From the NCBI RefSeq assembly GCF_014641455.1, contig NZ_BMHT01000003.1, forward strand, positions 62,702 to 126,701: DNA of 64,000 nucleotides, in the 5' to 3' direction. The notes beneath the pieces are model-generated. The model worked only from the letters and a program-made list of their open reading frames with translations. It made no database searches and was not told the DNA's origin. Source of the DNA: Hymenobacter cavernae (GTDB lineage Bacteria; Bacteroidota; Bacteroidia; Cytophagales; Hymenobacteraceae). The stretch's first letter is position 1. Each line of letters begins with the position of its first letter. Made by a program: the position numbers and the translations under genes. This document shows, piece after piece, positions 17,343 to 25,720 of this stretch.

Positions 17343-19253
17343 ATGGAAAAAGTAAAATTTGAAGAGCTGCACCTCTCCGAGGAAATGCAGCGTGCTATCA
17401 GCGACCTAGGTTACGAGGAAGCTTCTCCCATCCAAACGGCTGCTATTCCGGTTCTGCTGGAAGGCCGCGACGTAATTGGCCAGGCCCAAACCGGTACCGG
17501 CAAAACCGCCGCGTTCGGTATTCCTGCCATCGAAGGCCTCGACCTCGACAGCCGCGCCGTGCAGGTGCTTATCCTGTGCCCCACACGTGAGCTGGCTGTA
17601 CAGGTATCGGGCGAAATCCAAAAGCTAGGTAAGTATAAGCGTGGTTTGGCCGTGGTGCCGATCTACGGCGGCTCTAGCTACGAGCGTCAGTTTCAGGCGC
17701 TTGAGCGTGGTGTGCAGATCGTAATCGGTACGCCCGGCCGCGTGATGGACCACTTGGAGCGCGGTACGCTGAAGCTCGATAAGGTGACGAAAATCATCCT
17801 TGATGAAGCCGACGAAATGCTCGACATGGGCTTCCGCGACGACATTGAGACGGTGCTAGCTAAAATGCCTGAGGAACGCCAGACGGTATTCTTCTCGGCT
17901 ACAATGAGTAAGCCTATTATGGAGCTTACCAAGAAGTACCAGAAGAATCCGCAGATCGTAAAGGTCAATCATCAGGAGATGACCGTTACGAACATCGAGC
18001 AGATGTACTATGAAGTGCGCAATCCTATGAAAAAGGATGTATTGTCGCGCATCATTGATATGTACAATTTGAAGTCAACCATCGTATTTGCGAACACCAA
18101 GCGCATGGTCGACGAAATTGTAACGGATTTGCAGGCTCGCGGCTACTTCGCTGATGGCTTGCATGGCGACATGGGCCAGGCCCAGCGCCAGAATACGCTT
18201 GACAAGTTCCGCAAGAGCACGCTCGAAGTTCTGGTAGCTACCGACGTAGCCGCCCGTGGTATCGACGTGGAGAATGTGGAAGCTGTTGTAAACTACGACC
18301 TTCCTGCCGACGAGGAATATTACGTGCACCGCATCGGTCGTACGGGCCGCGCTGGCAAGCTAGGTAAGGCCTTTACCTTCGTGTCGGGCCGCGACATCTA
18401 TAAGCTCCGCGACATCATGCGCTTCACCAAAGCCACGATCAAGCAAGAGCGTATTCCTTCCTTCGAAGATGTGTCGGAGGTGAAAACCACGCTGTTCCTG
18501 GGTCAGATCAAAGAGATGATCGAGAAGGGCAACCTGGAGAAATACGTTGGTCGCGTTCAACGTCTGCTCGATCAGGAGGAAGATATCACTTCGCTGGATA
18601 TCGCTGCTGCTCTGCTCAGAATGACGATGAAGGAAGACAAGCAGGCTGAGAAAAGCCTGGAAGCTGGCCGCGAGCGGGGTGCTGTTCGCCCGGGCTTCAC
18701 CCGTCTCTTCGTCACGATTGGCAAGAAAGACCGTGTGCATCCGCGTGACATCGTCGACATCATCGCCGAGAACACCGCGCTGACTGGCAGCAAAGTAGGC
18801 GATATCGCCCTCTACGATAAATTCAGCTTTGTGGAAGTGCCGAATGAGTTCGTGGAAGAAATTACCAGCAAGCTAGGTCGCACGACCATCGCTGGCCGCC
18901 CGGTAGCCTTCAACATTGCGACGCCCCGCCAGGAAGGTGATGCGCAGCAGGAAGGTGGCAACCGGGAGCGGGGCTTTAGCGCCGATGAAAACCGTCCGGC
19001 TCGCCGGAGCTTCGGTGGTAACCGCGAAGGTGGTTTTGGTGGCAACCGTGGTGGCAGCAGCTATGGCGGTGGCAACCGCGGTGGAAGCAGTTATGGCGGC
19101 GGTAGCCGTGGTGGCAGCAGCTACGGCGGTGGCTACAAAGGTAACCGCGACGGTGGTAGCAGCTACGGCAATCGTGGTGGCAGCTATGGCGGCAACCGTG
19201 AGCGTGAAGGCGGCTACAAGCCCCGTCGCGATAATCAAAGCTTCGACGAATAG
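17343..19253 (+). CDS. DEAD-box RNA helicase, CsdA/DeaD type with RG-rich tail
   Basis: A 636-residue ATP-dependent RNA helicase for ribosome assembly and mRNA unwinding in the cold. All core motifs are present: Q-motif with Gln31, Walker A AQTGTGKT (48-55), PTRELA, GTPGRV, DEAD (154-157), SAT, and [10 protein letters not shown]. After the helicase core comes a DbpA-type RNA-binding domain (about 455-535: RLFVTIGKKDRVHPRDIVDII...). The last 70 residues are an intrinsically disordered Gly/Arg/Ser/Tyr tail with repeated NRGGSSYGGG units, typical of RNA-condensate proteins. The long leader and the cold-shock gene upstream suggest temperature control. Confidence 0.93.
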   Translation: MEKVKFEELHLSEEMQRAISDLGYEEASPIQTAAIPVLLEGRDVIGQAQTGTGKTAAFGIPAIEGLDLDSRAVQVLILCPTRELAVQVSGEIQKLGKYKRGLAVVPIYGGSSYERQFQALERGVQIVIGTPGRVMDHLERGTLKLDKVTKIILDEADEMLDMGFRDDIETVLAKMPEERQTVFFSATMSKPIMELTKKYQKNPQIVKVNHQEMTVTNIEQMYYEVRNPMKKDVLSRIIDMYNLKSTIVFANTKRMVDEIVTDLQARGYFADGLHGDMGQAQRQNTLDKFRKSTLEVLVATDVAARGIDVENVEAVVNYDLPADEEYYVHRIGRTGRAGKLGKAFTFVSGRDIYKLRDIMRFTKATIKQERIPSFEDVSEVKTTLFLGQIKEMIEKGNLEKYVGRVQRLLDQEEDITSLDIAAALLRMTMKEDKQAEKSLEAGRERGAVRPGFTRLFVTIGKKDRVHPRDIVDIIAENTALTGSKVGDIALYDKFSFVEVPNEFVEEITSKLGRTTIAGRPVAFNIATPRQEGDAQQEGGNRERGFSADENRPARRSFGGNREGGFGGNRGGSSYGGGNRGGSSYGGGSRGGSSYGGGYKGNRDGGSSYGNRGGSYGGNREREGGYKPRRDNQSFDE

Positions 19254-19272
19254 ATCAGACTACGTCTGAATT

Positions 19273-19315
19273 TAATAGCAAGAGCTAGGTTCGTCGAACC
19301 TAGCTCTTGCTATTA
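19273..19315. terminator. Hairpin terminator after the helicase gene
   Basis: A near-perfect 20-bp stem (AATAGCAAGAGCTAGGTTCG and complement) with almost no loop. It is one of two adjacent hairpins between convergent genes. Confidence 0.75.
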
Positions 19316-19320
19316 GTAGC

Positions 19321-19366
19321 TCTCAACAAAAAAGCCTTCCAGTAATGGGAGGCTTTTTTGTTGAGA
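19321..19366. terminator. Bidirectional hairpin terminator
   Basis: A 20-bp stem (TCTCAACAAAAAAGCCTTCC with one G-U pair) and a 6-base loop, with long A and T runs on either side. It suits the leftward DUF2383 gene as well as the helicase. Confidence 0.85.
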
Positions 19367-19397
19367 CAAAGGTGTCTCAAAAATCTATGATTTAAGC

Positions 19398-19844
19398 TTA
19401 TTTGCTCGAATCGCGCAGGGCACGCATTTCGTCGTGGCCTTGCGTGATGCCGGCAGCTTGCTTTTCGATAACAGCCTTCAGTTCGGCGGGCAGACCTTCA
19501 ATCTTCTGAGCCGTTTCGTAGGCTTTCTTGGCGTAGTCTTCGCCACGCTCACACTCAGCCAGGATGCTATGACGGTCTTTGCTCGTCACTAAGCCTTTCA
19601 GGTTGATGAAAGCACGGTGTACAGTACCGGTAATGGAGCTGGTTTCGTCTGGCTTCAGGTCCAGCTTGAACATCTGGTCTTCCAACTCAGTGATATAGCT
19701 GGCACGCTGGGCGGCGTATTTCTTGAAGGTATCTTTCAGATCGGCATCTTCTACGTCGGTCATTGCCTCGGCGTAGCCTTTCTGGCCGTCTTTCAGTGTT
19801 TCGATCAATTCGTTAAGGCCGGCCTGTGTGGTTTTGGCGTCCAT
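19398..19844 (-). CDS. PA2169-family four-helix-bundle protein (DUF2383)
   Basis: A 148-residue ferritin-like helical bundle without the metal-binding glutamate/histidine set of true ferritins. It consists of four charged helices: LNELIETLKDGQKGYAEAM, DTFKKYAAQRASYITELEDQM, VHRAFINLKGLVT...ILAECERGEDYAKKAYETA, and LKAVIEKQAAGITQGHDEMRALRD. The ERGED and GHDEMR signatures are typical of this family, which is often linked to stress conditions, but its biochemical role is unknown. It stands alone with its own terminator. Confidence 0.85.
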   Translation of the reverse strand: MDAKTTQAGLNELIETLKDGQKGYAEAMTDVEDADLKDTFKKYAAQRASYITELEDQMFKLDLKPDETSSITGTVHRAFINLKGLVTSKDRHSILAECERGEDYAKKAYETAQKIEGLPAELKAVIEKQAAGITQGHDEMRALRDSSK

Positions 19845-20086
19845 GAGGAGTAGTAGTTAGTGTGTTAAGGGAAAGAACTGTGCTTCCGTTTACTAACTAT
19901 CTGCTCCCAGGGTTGCGGAGTCATTTAACATTTATCATCTACCATTTACCAATGAACACTTACGCAGTATTTGCTTCCGGCTCCTATGTAGCGCGAACTC
20001 TGTAGTTCGCGTATTGTTGAACAACCTGTGTCAGGTAGACCTAGGTGCTAGTCGTTCTGCAATGATGGGATGGTAGTTGGTAGATG

Positions 20087-21346
20087 TTAATTGTTAAATG
20101 GTAAATGATTTCCCGCCATTGCGCGGCCGGCCAGGTAGCCTGTGGTCCAGGCAGCTTGGAAGTTGAAGCCGCCGGTGATGCCGTCGATGTCGAGGACCTC
20201 GCCGGCAAAATACAGGCCCGGTACGCGGCGGCTTTCCATGGTTTGCATGTTTATCTCGCCGAGTACCACGCCGCCGCAAGTCACAAATTCTTCTTTAAAA
20301 GTCGTCTTGCCGCGTACGGGTAGTGCGGTGCGTAGTAGGCTTTCAATCAGCTTATTCTGTGCTTTGGCGGGTAGCTCGCTCCAACGCAATTCGGCACCAA
20401 TGCTAGCCTGTTCGGTGAGCGTGCGCCATAGCCGTTGGGGCAAACCGAACAGCGGATTGCTCATGACTACCTTGCGGCCGTTCTGGGCCCGGAACTCTTG
20501 CAGCCATTGCCGCAGTGACTCTTCGGTGTGGGCTGGCACCCAACTTACGAGCGCCGTGCTTTGGTATTGCAACTCGTGCAAGCGGCGGGCGCCCCACGCT
20601 GAAAGCTTGAGCACCGCTGGTCCGCTCACGCCCCAGTGCGTGACGAGCACCGGACCTTCGTACTCCAGCTTTTCGCCCGCCACACGAACGCGGGCGTTGG
20701 GCACACTCACGCCCGGCAGCTCTCGCAAGGGCGACTCGGGTACGTTGAAGGTGAACAACGACGGCACTGGCTCCGCGATGGTATGACCTAGGGTACGCAG
20801 CCACTGGTAGCTCTCCGACTTAGGCGCGCCACCCGTGGCAATCAGCAGCCGATCGACATGCATTTCCTGAGCGTGAGCACCCGTTAAGTGAAGCCGAAAA
20901 CCGCCATTTGGTAGTGGCTGAACTATTTCGACGGCCGTGTTGGTCAGAATTTTAACGCCAGCCCGATGAGCGGCATCGAGCAAACACTGCGCGATGGTTT
21001 CGCTGGAATCGGTGGTGGGGAACATGCGACCGTCGGGCTCAGTCTTGAGCGCGACGCCACGGTCGGCAAACCAGCGCACAGTATCGGTGGCCCCGAATTG
21101 GCGAAAGGCCTCCTTCAGTGGCTTGCTGCCGCGCGGATAGTGTTGGGCTAGTTGCGTGGGCGAGTCGCAGGCGTGAGTCACGTTGCAACGGCCGCCGCCC
21201 GAAACGCGCACTTTGCTGAGCAGCTTGCTCGTTTTTTCGAGGAGATAAACCGTGAGGCGTGGGTTGGCCTCGGCGCAGGCAATAGCGCCGAAGAAACCGG
21301 CCGCGCCGCCGCCCAGCACAGCTACGGTAGAAGGAGTAGAATTCAC
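20087..21346 (-). CDS. BaiN/HI0933-family FAD-dependent oxidoreductase
   Basis: A 419-residue flavoprotein. The N-terminal Rossmann motif AVLGGGAAGFFGAIACAE binds FAD; KVRVSGGGRCNVTH is the second family hallmark; and the C-terminus CGGVVLGEINMQTMESRRVPGLYFAGEVLDIDG...NFQAAWTTGYLAG closes the FAD site. The length is normal. Homologues include YhiN and bile-acid dehydrogenase-like BaiN, but the substrates of most members are unknown. It lies 127 bases downstream of the YeeZ-like gene on the same strand. The coding strand is clear from the intact motifs; a long frame on the other strand is a shadow. Confidence 0.87.
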   Translation of the reverse strand: MNSTPSTVAVLGGGAAGFFGAIACAEANPRLTVYLLEKTSKLLSKVRVSGGGRCNVTHACDSPTQLAQHYPRGSKPLKEAFRQFGATDTVRWFADRGVALKTEPDGRMFPTTDSSETIAQCLLDAAHRAGVKILTNTAVEIVQPLPNGGFRLHLTGAHAQEMHVDRLLIATGGAPKSESYQWLRTLGHTIAEPVPSLFTFNVPESPLRELPGVSVPNARVRVAGEKLEYEGPVLVTHWGVSGPAVLKLSAWGARRLHELQYQSTALVSWVPAHTEESLRQWLQEFRAQNGRKVVMSNPLFGLPQRLWRTLTEQASIGAELRWSELPAKAQNKLIESLLRTALPVRGKTTFKEEFVTCGGVVLGEINMQTMESRRVPGLYFAGEVLDIDGITGGFNFQAAWTTGYLAGRAMAGNHLPFNN

Positions 21347-21473
21347 GGAGCAAAAGTACAGAGGAGCAGTAGGAACACGCTACAGCATGTTCTCGTTCGC
21401 GCAGTACGAGCCTGAAAACCTAGCTTTTGCAAGTAGTCATTTCTCGGAGTGGGATTGAGATAAAATCGAAGGG

Positions 21474-22325
21474 CTAAAGTGCCGCTAATAAGTTGTCGTA
21501 CTGAAATTCGTACGCTACCTTCTCTCGCACCAGTTGGCTATCAATGCTTTTGCCACCGGCTGTGTCCGCTTGTTGAAAAGCAGGCGCAGCCAGACCTAGC
21601 TTTCGGGCAGCCTGCGTATAAAATTCTGCTCGGGAGGGGTGTTGCGCAGCACAGGCGTTGAACGTGTACCCCCAGGCTTGCTGGCGAATAATGCTGGTGA
21701 GCAAGCCAACGCAATCGGTAAGATGAATCAGATTGACGGGTGCGTGGGGTTGCGCAACATCCTGGCGGCCAGCAAGGAAGCGCCCCGGCAGTCGGCCCGG
21801 ACCAAACAAGCCGCCCAGCCGCACGACAGTCGTTTGCCACGGCCGCTGCGGAGAAGCAAACAGCGCCTCCGCTCGCAACATCGACGAGTTGGCTTCTGCC
21901 GTAGCCACCGCATCCTGCTCCCGCATGGGGCGGGGCTCATCGGGGTAAACGCTGGTGGAACTGACAAACAGCACCGCGGCAATTCTACAGGTTTCGGCGG
22001 CTTCGTACACAGGTTGCAGCAGCGCTGCATAGTCGGGGCCGGTGGCCGAGCGTCGGGGAGGAACGTTGAGAATCAACACATCCACGCCGGTAAGCATAGC
22101 ATGGAGCGTGTCGGCATCCGTTGGGGTGAGCGTAGGAGCTAGGCGGAGCAAGAAGGGCATAATGCCCGTGTCGCGCAGTGTGAGTAACTGGCTTGGAGTG
22201 GTGGTGGAGCCAACAACCGGGTAGCCTTGCGCTACGAGCGCCTTCGCCAAAGGTAGACCCAGCCAGCCGCAGCCAAGTACGGCTACGGTCGGGAGAGAAG
22301 AAGATTTTCGGGGAGAGTCCGTCAT
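21474..22325 (-). CDS. YeeZ-like NAD(P)-binding SDR-family protein
   Basis: A 283-residue extended short-chain dehydrogenase/epimerase-like protein. The N-terminus VAVLGCGWLGLPLAKALVAQGY is the GxGxxG cofactor loop, with GSTTT following as in YeeZ. The segment VLILNVPPRR and the later AVLFVSSTSVYPDEPRPMRE match the family. The Tyr of the usual YxxxK is present in STSVYPD but its Lys is not, so catalysis may differ from classical SDRs. The substrate is unknown. It is divergent from the dienoyl-CoA reductase-like gene to its right. Confidence 0.78.
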   Translation of the reverse strand: MTDSPRKSSSLPTVAVLGCGWLGLPLAKALVAQGYPVVGSTTTPSQLLTLRDTGIMPFLLRLAPTLTPTDADTLHAMLTGVDVLILNVPPRRSATGPDYAALLQPVYEAAETCRIAAVLFVSSTSVYPDEPRPMREQDAVATAEANSSMLRAEALFASPQRPWQTTVVRLGGLFGPGRLPGRFLAGRQDVAQPHAPVNLIHLTDCVGLLTSIIRQQAWGYTFNACAAQHPSRAEFYTQAARKLGLAAPAFQQADTAGGKSIDSQLVREKVAYEFQYDNLLAAL

Positions 22326-22472
22326 GCTGGCTGCATGTTAAGAGTTTTTCATTTAACAGTTGCCATCTACCAGTTATCTAGCCTTTGCCAAGTGGTAATC
22401 AAATTATTGGTAACATTCAACTTTCAACACCTAGCATTTAACATCCAAAACTTAACACTCAACCCTTCCCAA

Positions 22473-23342
22473 ATGGCCGCTTACTCCCAACCCATGCTCC
22501 GCGACAACGCACTCCAAGGTAAAACCATCGTCGTGACGGGCGGCGGCACCGGCCTAGGTCGCGCCATGACGACGTATTTTTTGCAGCTTGGCGCCAACGT
22601 CACGATTAGCAGCCGCAAGCTGGATGTGCTGGAAAAAACTGCCGAGGAGTTGCGGCAGCAAACCGGTGGTCGGGTGCTGGCTGTGCAGTGCGACGTGCGC
22701 AAATATGACGAGGTAGAAAACATGCTTCAGCGCACGATCAATGAGTTTGGCGGCGTAGACGTGCTGCTCAATAACGCCGCCGGCAACTTTATCTCGCCCA
22801 CGGAGCGGCTGAGTCACAAGGCGTTCGACGTCATTGTGGACATCGTGCTGAAGGGTAGCTACAACTGCACCCTAGCTTTTGGTAAGCGCTGGATAGCCGA
22901 TAAGAAGCCCGGCACCATCCTCAACATCGTCACGACGTATGCTTCTGTCGGCTCGGCGTACGTGGTGCCTTCGGCCACAGCCAAAGCGGGGGTGCTGGCC
23001 CTTACACGCTCATTAGCAGTAGAATGGGCTAAATATGGAATTCGTTCCAACGCCATTGCACCCGGCCCGTTCCCGACGGAAGGCGCCTGGAGTCGCTTAT
23101 TTCCCGAGCCATTGGCCAAAAAGCTGGACCCAGCCGCCTCTGTACCGCTGAAGCGCGTGGGTGAGCACCAGGAACTGGCCAACCTAGCGGCTTACCTCGT
23201 GTCTGATTTCTCGGCGTACATGAACGGCGAAGTCGTGACCATCGATGGGGGCGAGTGGTTGAATGGCGCCGGCGAGTTCAATAAGCTGGAAATAATTCCC
23301 GCGCCTATGTGGGATGAGATTGAGAAAACTATGCGGCGGTAA
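22473..23342 (+). CDS. SDR-family 2,4-dienoyl-CoA reductase-like oxidoreductase
   Basis: A 289-residue NADP(H)-dependent reductase. The cofactor loop is TGGGTGLG (22-29), followed by ISSRK and CDVRKYDEV; LLNNAAGNFISPTERLS is the typical NNAAGNF of peroxisome-like 2,4-dienoyl-CoA reductases. The active-site region TTYASVGSAYVVPSATAKAG has Lys but replaces the usual Tyr, as DECR-type enzymes do. GPFPTEGAWSRLFP is also DECR-like. The start MAAYSQPML was chosen over an upstream ATG 46 codons earlier that adds hydrophobic, unconserved residues. Its role is probably the beta-oxidation of unsaturated fatty acids. Confidence 0.85.
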   Translation: MAAYSQPMLRDNALQGKTIVVTGGGTGLGRAMTTYFLQLGANVTISSRKLDVLEKTAEELRQQTGGRVLAVQCDVRKYDEVENMLQRTINEFGGVDVLLNNAAGNFISPTERLSHKAFDVIVDIVLKGSYNCTLAFGKRWIADKKPGTILNIVTTYASVGSAYVVPSATAKAGVLALTRSLAVEWAKYGIRSNAIAPGPFPTEGAWSRLFPEPLAKKLDPAASVPLKRVGEHQELANLAAYLVSDFSAYMNGEVVTIDGGEWLNGAGEFNKLEIIPAPMWDEIEKTMRR

Positions 23343-23343
23343 T

Positions 23344-23527
23344 CTGAACCACGGATTCGACGGATTTTTCGGATGATTCGCTTCGGCTCTTTTCAGCTCG
23401 CTTCCTGATCTGTTTGAAAAAGAAAAGCCTTCCACTTCTGGAAGGCTTTTTTGCTGACTAAAACCTAGGTTGTCAATCGTCCACAAAATCCGTGTAATCC
23501 GAAAAATCCGTCGAATCCGTGGTTCAG
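23344..23527. repeat. 31-bp perfect inverted repeat enclosing a terminator
   Basis: Left arm 23344-23374 (starting CTGAACCACGGATTCGACGG) and right arm 23497-23527 are exact reverse complements, separated by 122 bases that include a terminator hairpin. The arms consist of iterated GGATT/AATCC words. It lies exactly between two convergent genes. Confidence 0.75.
23423..23450. terminator. Hairpin terminator
   Basis: An 11-bp stem AAAAGCCTTCC / GGAAGGCTTTT followed by a T-run. It lies inside the larger inverted repeat and terminates the dienoyl-CoA reductase-like gene. Confidence 0.85.
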
Positions 23528-23533
23528 ACAAGG

Positions 23534-24385
23534 TTAGAGCTTGTATCCTTTGTAATCTTTGGTGAATTCAGCTGGTGCAATCTGTTGATTAACAATTACA
23601 TCAGAAAACTCGAAGCGTTCAAACAGACCTTTGTCATCAACGACATGGACGATGAGTGGGAGCATGAGCTTTTGGTCGATGCACAGCACCGTATGGCGGC
23701 CGTAGGCATTCGGCACCTGTAGGACTTTGCCTTCGGCAATGACTTGGCCGGGAGTGAGGCCGTTGCGCTCGATCACGCGAAACTCGCCGCAACCGAAGCG
23801 CTCGGCGACGCGAGCGGGGGTGTCGCCTTTCACGGCCTTGTACGTCACGTAGCGAAACTGCGCATAGTTGGAGGTGAGGACGTAGCAAGGGCGGTTCTGC
23901 ACGAGCGTGTCGCCGGTGTAGCGGAAGCTGCGCTCGAAGCTATGATCCTGGCGCAAAGGGGAGCCGTGAATGATATCAGCCACCACGCCATAGCCGGCAT
24001 CGAGCACACTATGGTGCTGGTTGCGGCGCATGAGCGTGCCATTGGGGTCGAGGTTGAGCGTAACGTAGGGAAAGCTATTGGGGTAAACCCAGGCATCGCC
24101 GTCATTTTGGCCCGTAACCCACAGCACCTCAATGCCTTTCTTGTTGCGCATATATACCCGTTGCGGGTTGTAGGCTAGCTTCAGAAAGCTCTGGTTGAGC
24201 TGGTAGCCGGTGCCAATGCGTTCTTTGGCGTTGATGCTGCACCGCAGGGTCTTGATGCTTTCAATAGAAGTAGCTAGTCGAGAAACAACTTGTTCGGTGG
24301 TGACTTTATCGGCGGGAGCCGGAACGGCAGCCAAGGCCAGCCAGCCGGCTACCATAAGAACCGAAAACCGGAAAAAACGGGTCAT
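23534..24385 (-). CDS. Exported DUF1571 protein with an inserted LysM domain
   Basis: A 283-residue periplasmic protein. The signal peptide is FSVLMVAGWLALAAVPAPA. Residues about 30-180 resemble DUF1571/LolA-like half-barrels (SIESIKTLRCSINAKERIG, KLAYNPQRVYMR, DAWVYPNSFPYVTLNLDPNG, and NRPCYVL). At about 180-228 a LysM peptidoglycan-binding module interrupts the fold (YKAVKGDTPARVAERFG...VIERNGL, then GKVLQVP). The half-barrel then resumes with the strands LMLPLIVHVVDDKGLFERFEFSDV and the ending FTKDYKGYKL. The LysM suggests anchoring to the cell wall, perhaps linking a lipid- or lipoprotein-handling fold to murein. The molecular role is unknown. Confidence 0.75.
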   Translation of the reverse strand: MTRFFRFSVLMVAGWLALAAVPAPADKVTTEQVVSRLATSIESIKTLRCSINAKERIGTGYQLNQSFLKLAYNPQRVYMRNKKGIEVLWVTGQNDGDAWVYPNSFPYVTLNLDPNGTLMRRNQHHSVLDAGYGVVADIIHGSPLRQDHSFERSFRYTGDTLVQNRPCYVLTSNYAQFRYVTYKAVKGDTPARVAERFGCGEFRVIERNGLTPGQVIAEGKVLQVPNAYGRHTVLCIDQKLMLPLIVHVVDDKGLFERFEFSDVIVNQQIAPAEFTKDYKGYKL

Positions 24386-24498
24386 GCAGAAGGGGAAATG
24401 GGGAGCGGTGAGCGAGTGAGCTTGTAAAAGGATGAGGTTATGCGTTGCCTATCACAGATAAAAGATCAGGCCACCATTTTACAAACTTGCTTTTAAGC

Positions 24499-24798
24499 TT
24501 AATTAAGACTGATGCGTGGCAGACGCGTAGCAACGCTGTCGAAGAGAAATAGCTCGTCAATCTCGATGTGGCTGAAGAAGTCGTAGAGCGGAAACTGCTC
24601 GACGACGGCCCGCACTTCATCGGCATCTTCGCCGTTCATGGTCACCCAGCCCCGCGCGCGGTCGGCGCTGATAGCGTACGTTTCCACCACATTTTCGGCT
24701 ATCAGGTGATTGATGAAGGCACGATGGCGCGGAATGATTTCCATCAGGGCATCATCAAAGACATCGGGCAGACGAAGGGAAACAAGGAATCTTGCCAT
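24499..24798 (-). CDS. Small dimeric alpha-beta barrel protein (YciI/muconolactone isomerase-like)
   Basis: A 99-residue protein starting MARFLVSLRLPDVFDDALMEIIPRHRAFI. The pattern of strand, amphipathic helix, strand (WVTMNGED), helix (DEVRAVVEQFP) and strand (YDFFSHIEIDEL) is the ferredoxin-like fold of YciI/muconolactone-isomerase relatives. The longer frame from an upstream ATG overlaps the divergent glycosyltransferase start and was rejected. No catalytic residues can be assigned. It is probably an enzyme-like or stress-related small protein of unknown substrate. Confidence 0.65.
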   Translation of the reverse strand: MARFLVSLRLPDVFDDALMEIIPRHRAFINHLIAENVVETYAISADRARGWVTMNGEDADEVRAVVEQFPLYDFFSHIEIDELFLFDSVATRLPRISLN

Positions 24799-24898
24799 AA
24801 AGTAAAGAAGTACTAGCAACCGTAACGATGAGGCGGTGGAGAAAGTTAGGCTGCTACGGCGAGGCAACTTTTTACCGGGAAAACCAGAATAGGCGGTT

Positions 24899-25651
24899 AT
24901 GCACTTTTCCATCATCACCCCTAGTCACAACCGCCGGCAGTATTTGCCCGAAGCCGTTGCCAGCGTCCGAGCGACCGTAAGCGCCCCCCTCGACTTCTCT
25001 TATGAACACCTGATCTACGAAAATGGCTCCACCGACGGCTCGGCCGAGTGGCTTCGCAACCTAGGTCAGGATGGCCCGCCGCTGCGCTTCTGGACGCACC
25101 CCGAGCGCATCCTGGCCGGACCCGCCCGCAACCGCCTCGTGCACGAAGCGCCCGCCGATACCTGGATCGTGCCGCTTGACGACGACGACATCATGCTCCA
25201 GCGTACGTTGTTTCACTATGGCTCTTTGGTAGAGCAATACCGTGACCAGCAATGGTTTGTGGCTGATTTTCTGCGCATGGATGAAGAGCGGCGCTATCTG
25301 CCCAACGAAGATTACTACACCTGGAAGTTCGACTCGCCCACCGAAATGCTCCAGGCCATCTTCAAAGCCGAGCACTTCATTCAGGGCAACGTATGCTACA
25401 GCCGCACCCTCTTCGACCAGGTTGGCGGCTACGACGAGGAAATCAAAATGGCCGAGGACCTGGACCTGTACGTGCGCTTTCTGCTGGCCGGCCACCTGCC
25501 AGTGCTAAGTCCGCACATCAGCCATCTGCATCGTTTCCACACCAGCAACGTCAGCATCGGCGTAGACGGCGACAAGCACAATGAAGACCTGCGCGTGATT
25601 TATGACAAGTACGCGGAACAGCTGAAAAAGCTAGGTATTGAGCGGCCGTAG
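24899..25651 (+). CDS. Glycosyltransferase family 2
   Basis: A 250-residue GT-A-fold transferase. The N-terminus FSIITPSHNRRQYLPEAVASV is the nucleotide-sugar-binding strand and helix, ENGSTDGSAEW (41-51) the second conserved loop, and PLDDDD (92-97) the metal-binding DxD. A later MAEDLDLYVRFLLAG supplies the ED acceptor-side motif. There are no membrane segments. It is isolated, with no polysaccharide cluster beside it, so the acceptor is unknown; protein, lipid A core or capsule are all possible. Confidence 0.88.
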   Translation: MHFSIITPSHNRRQYLPEAVASVRATVSAPLDFSYEHLIYENGSTDGSAEWLRNLGQDGPPLRFWTHPERILAGPARNRLVHEAPADTWIVPLDDDDIMLQRTLFHYGSLVEQYRDQQWFVADFLRMDEERRYLPNEDYYTWKFDSPTEMLQAIFKAEHFIQGNVCYSRTLFDQVGGYDEEIKMAEDLDLYVRFLLAGHLPVLSPHISHLHRFHTSNVSIGVDGDKHNEDLRVIYDKYAEQLKKLGIERP

Positions 25652-25653
25652 CG

Positions 25654-25720
25654 TAACTGAGTAGCTGAGCAACTGAGTGAAGGTGTTCAATAACGATTTA
25701 CTTAGTTGCTCAGCTACTTA
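25654..25720. terminator. Long intergenic hairpin between convergent genes
   Basis: The left arm TAACTGAGTAGCTGAGCAAC pairs with a right arm containing GTTGCTCAGCTACTTA. The arms are built of iterated CTGAG/GAGTA words. The right arm overlaps the stop codon of the amidohydrolase. Terminator function is inferred from its position between convergent genes. Confidence 0.6.

Noticed and set aside
19017..19200. Possible CRISPR or tandem-repeat array
   Set aside because: The repeats are in frame, encode the helicase tail and lack spacers of constant length; no CRISPR array was found in the window.
18873..19238. Hydrophobic Ala/Thr-rich 121-codon minus-strand frame resembling a membrane protein
   Set aside because: It is the reverse reading of the Gly/Arg/Ser repeat tail of the DEAD-box helicase.
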